From an uncultured Atopobiaceae bacterium (GTDB taxonomy: Bacteria; Actinomycetota; Coriobacteriia; Coriobacteriales; Atopobiaceae), in assembly GCA_947599965.1 (NCBI GenBank), contig CANQFP010000001.1:1-64000 (forward strand): DNA of 64,000 nt. The letters are read 5' to 3'. Each line of letters opens with the position of its first letter. Position 1 is the stretch's first letter. The translations under genes were made by a program, and so were the position numbers. The notes beneath the pieces are model-generated. The model was given only the letters and a program-made list of their open reading frames with translations. It did not search any database and was not told where the DNA came from. Below are positions 62,328 through 64,000 of the stretch, piece by piece.

Positions 62328-63038
62328 CTAGCGACCCCTCCTCTCCATGCGACGGCGCGGCCTCGTGGACGTGCCCTCGAGCGCCGGGTTCGTGAACACC
62401 TGGCCGGGCAGCTGCTCGCCCAGGTAGATCCAAGTCTTCACGCCGCAGGCGCCCATGATGGTGCGCGCGGTGGCGGTGGCGTAGTCGATCTTGGCGCGCA
62501 GCGTTTGCAGCGGCACGCGGCCGTCGCGGTACCACTCGCGCCTGCCCATCTCGGCGCCGCCGAGACGGCCGGAGCACTGGATGCGGATGCCCTTGGCGCC
62601 GGCGTTGGAGGCGTTCTGCACGGCCTTGCGCATGGCGCGGCGGAAGGCGATGCGCTGCTCCAGCTGCTCGGCGATGGACTGGGAGACCAGCTGCGCGTCG
62701 AGCTCGGGGCGCTTGATCTCGACGACGTCCACGTGGACGGAGCCCTTGGGGGCGCCGGCGAGCGCCTCGAGTTGCTCGCGCAGCTCGTTGATGTCCTTGC
62801 CCTTCTTTCCGATGACGATGCCGGGGCGCCCGGAGTAGATCGTCACCTTGATATCCTGGCCGGCGCGCTCGATCTCCACGTGCGAGAGGGCGGCACGGGC
62901 GAGCTTCTTCTTCAGGAACTTGCGGATCTTGAGGTCGCCGCCGACGTTGGCGGCGTAGTCCTTATCGGCGTACCAGCGAGAACGCCAGTTCTCGGTGACG
63001 CCGAGACGAAAGCCGGTGGGAGAGACCTTCTGGCCCAT
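62328..63038 (-). CDS. rpsC: Ribosomal protein S3
   Basis: The 236-residue protein lies at the mRNA entry channel and helps unwind mRNA. It has the start [20 protein letters not shown], a KH domain with [20 protein letters not shown] and the C-terminal domain with [20 protein letters not shown]. It ends with a basic tail ([14 protein letters not shown]). Confidence 0.98.
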   Translation of the reverse strand: MGQKVSPTGFRLGVTENWRSRWYADKDYAANVGGDLKIRKFLKKKLARAALSHVEIERAGQDIKVTIYSGRPGIVIGKKGKDINELREQLEALAGAPKGSVHVDVVEIKRPELDAQLVSQSIAEQLEQRIAFRRAMRKAVQNASNAGAKGIRIQCSGRLGGAEMGRREWYRDGRVPLQTLRAKIDYATATARTIMGACGVKTWIYLGEQLPGQVFTNPALEGTSTRPRRRMERRGR

Positions 63039-63042
63039 GGCG

Positions 63043-63408
63043 CTACGCCTCCCTTCGAGGTGCGACGGTGACGGTGATGTGGCTCGTGCGCTTGTTGATG
63101 CGCGACGCGGAGCCCTTGGCCCTCGGGCGGATGCGCTTCAGGGTCGGGCCCTCGTCGACATAGGTCTCGAGGATGTAGAGATCTTCCTCGCGGATGCCGT
63201 TGTTCTCGTAGGCGTTTGCCACGGCGCTCCGAAGGACCTTCTCCACGTCGGTGGCCACGGCCTTGGGGCTGAAGCGCAGCAGGTCGAAGGCGTCGGCGAC
63301 GTTCTTCTTGCGGATCTGGTCCACCACGAGGCGCGCCTTGCGCGGAGCCACGCGAACGTACTTCGCCGTCGCGGAGACGTGGTTGGGATTGGTGTCGGTC
63401 TTGACCAT
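63043..63408 (-). CDS. rplV: Ribosomal protein L22
   Basis: The 121-residue protein lines the exit tunnel with a beta-hairpin, the site of some macrolide-resistance changes. Visible are [19 protein letters not shown] and the hairpin signature [20 protein letters not shown], which looks wild type. It follows rpsS by 23 bases. Confidence 0.98.
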   Translation of the reverse strand: MVKTDTNPNHVSATAKYVRVAPRKARLVVDQIRKKNVADAFDLLRFSPKAVATDVEKVLRSAVANAYENNGIREEDLYILETYVDEGPTLKRIRPRAKGSASRINKRTSHITVTVAPRREA

Positions 63409-63431
63409 GGGTTACGGTCTCCTTAGCGCGC

Positions 63432-63689
63432 TCAGGACTTGTGTCCGCGGAAGGTGCGGGTGGGAGCGAATTCACCGAGCTTGTGGCCCACCATCGACTC
63501 CGTCACGTACACGGGCACGTGGCGACGCCCGTCGTGGACGGCGATGGTGTGGCCCACCATGTCGGGGAAGATGGTGGACGCCCGGGACCACGTCTTGATG
63601 ACGTCGTGGGTGCCGGCCTCGTTCTGCGCGATGACGCGCTGGAGGAGGCGGGTCTCGACGTAGGGTCCCTTTTTAAGGCTTCTGCTCAT
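63432..63689 (-). CDS. rpsS: Ribosomal protein S19
   Basis: The 85-residue protein sits in the head of the small subunit next to S13. It matches from [20 protein letters not shown] through [20 protein letters not shown] to [17 protein letters not shown]. It follows rplB by 19 bases. Confidence 0.98.
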   Translation of the reverse strand: MSRSLKKGPYVETRLLQRVIAQNEAGTHDVIKTWSRASTIFPDMVGHTIAVHDGRRHVPVYVTESMVGHKLGEFAPTRTFRGHKS

Positions 63690-63708
63690 GAGGTGGACTC
63701 CTTTGGCG

Positions 63709-64000
<292 letters not shown>

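Overview
The window is about 64 kb of GC-rich bacterial DNA in which most genes lie on the minus strand. Gene content and style suggest a member of the Coriobacteriia (Actinobacteriota; Olsenella, Collinsella or Atopobium relatives). Pointers are the PTS and sugar-fermentation genes, formate-THF ligase, fused MsrAB, a secreted nucleotidase with DUF5648 repeats, zinc-type S14 and heavy use of GTG/TTG starts. No 16S gene is present, so this placement is inference.

Layout. 1-2273: a glutamate-synthase/ferredoxin-NADP reductase pair cut by the window start, and a family 2 glycosyltransferase. 2455-18399: a sugar-use locus of three minus-strand operons around a plus-strand regulator pair. Operon A (12182 to 7454) has a FucI/AraA-like isomerase, two transketolase halves and an FGGY kinase. 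Operon B (6986 to 2561) has PTS EIIBC, a cytosolic apiosidase-like glycosidase and a second EIIC without EIIB. Operon C (18068 to 13754) has EIIA, rhamnulokinase, a second FucI/AraA-like isomerase and rhamnulose-1-phosphate aldolase. Between them, a LacI-family regulator is translationally coupled to an HPr with Asp at the regulatory position 46. All three operons have a TTTA(G/C)TAAA palindrome upstream. My reading is one regulon that imports apiose- and rhamnose-containing glycosides by PTS, cuts them inside the cell, and sends apiose through a kinase and transketolase and rhamnose through RhaB/RhaD.

18409-24100: a zinc/cadmium-type P-ATPase with its ArsR/SmtB sensor, a PepV-like dipeptidase, a HAD phosphatase and a cold-shock protein. 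24134-33880: fhs, ruvBAC, a NAD-synthetase-like protein with damaged catalytic motifs, and dnaE. 34109-41915 (plus strand): a large membrane protein with two Rossmann-like segments, then a surface-glycan cluster (flippase, IspD/TarI-like cytidylyltransferase, epimerase, glycosyltransferase, LicD). 41965-46754: gatCAB and msrAB. 47021-50729: enolase and a secreted 5'-nucleotidase. 50938-64000: the alpha, spc and S10 ribosomal operons, from rplQ back to a truncated rplB.

Non-coding structure is the other notable feature. Three copies of a roughly 100-bp palindromic element (2455, 7345, 18297) sit 4-9 bases beyond the stop codon of three different genes. Their paired arms change together between copies, which indicates that the fold is conserved. 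A different 177-bp inverted-repeat element lies between msrAB and gatC.
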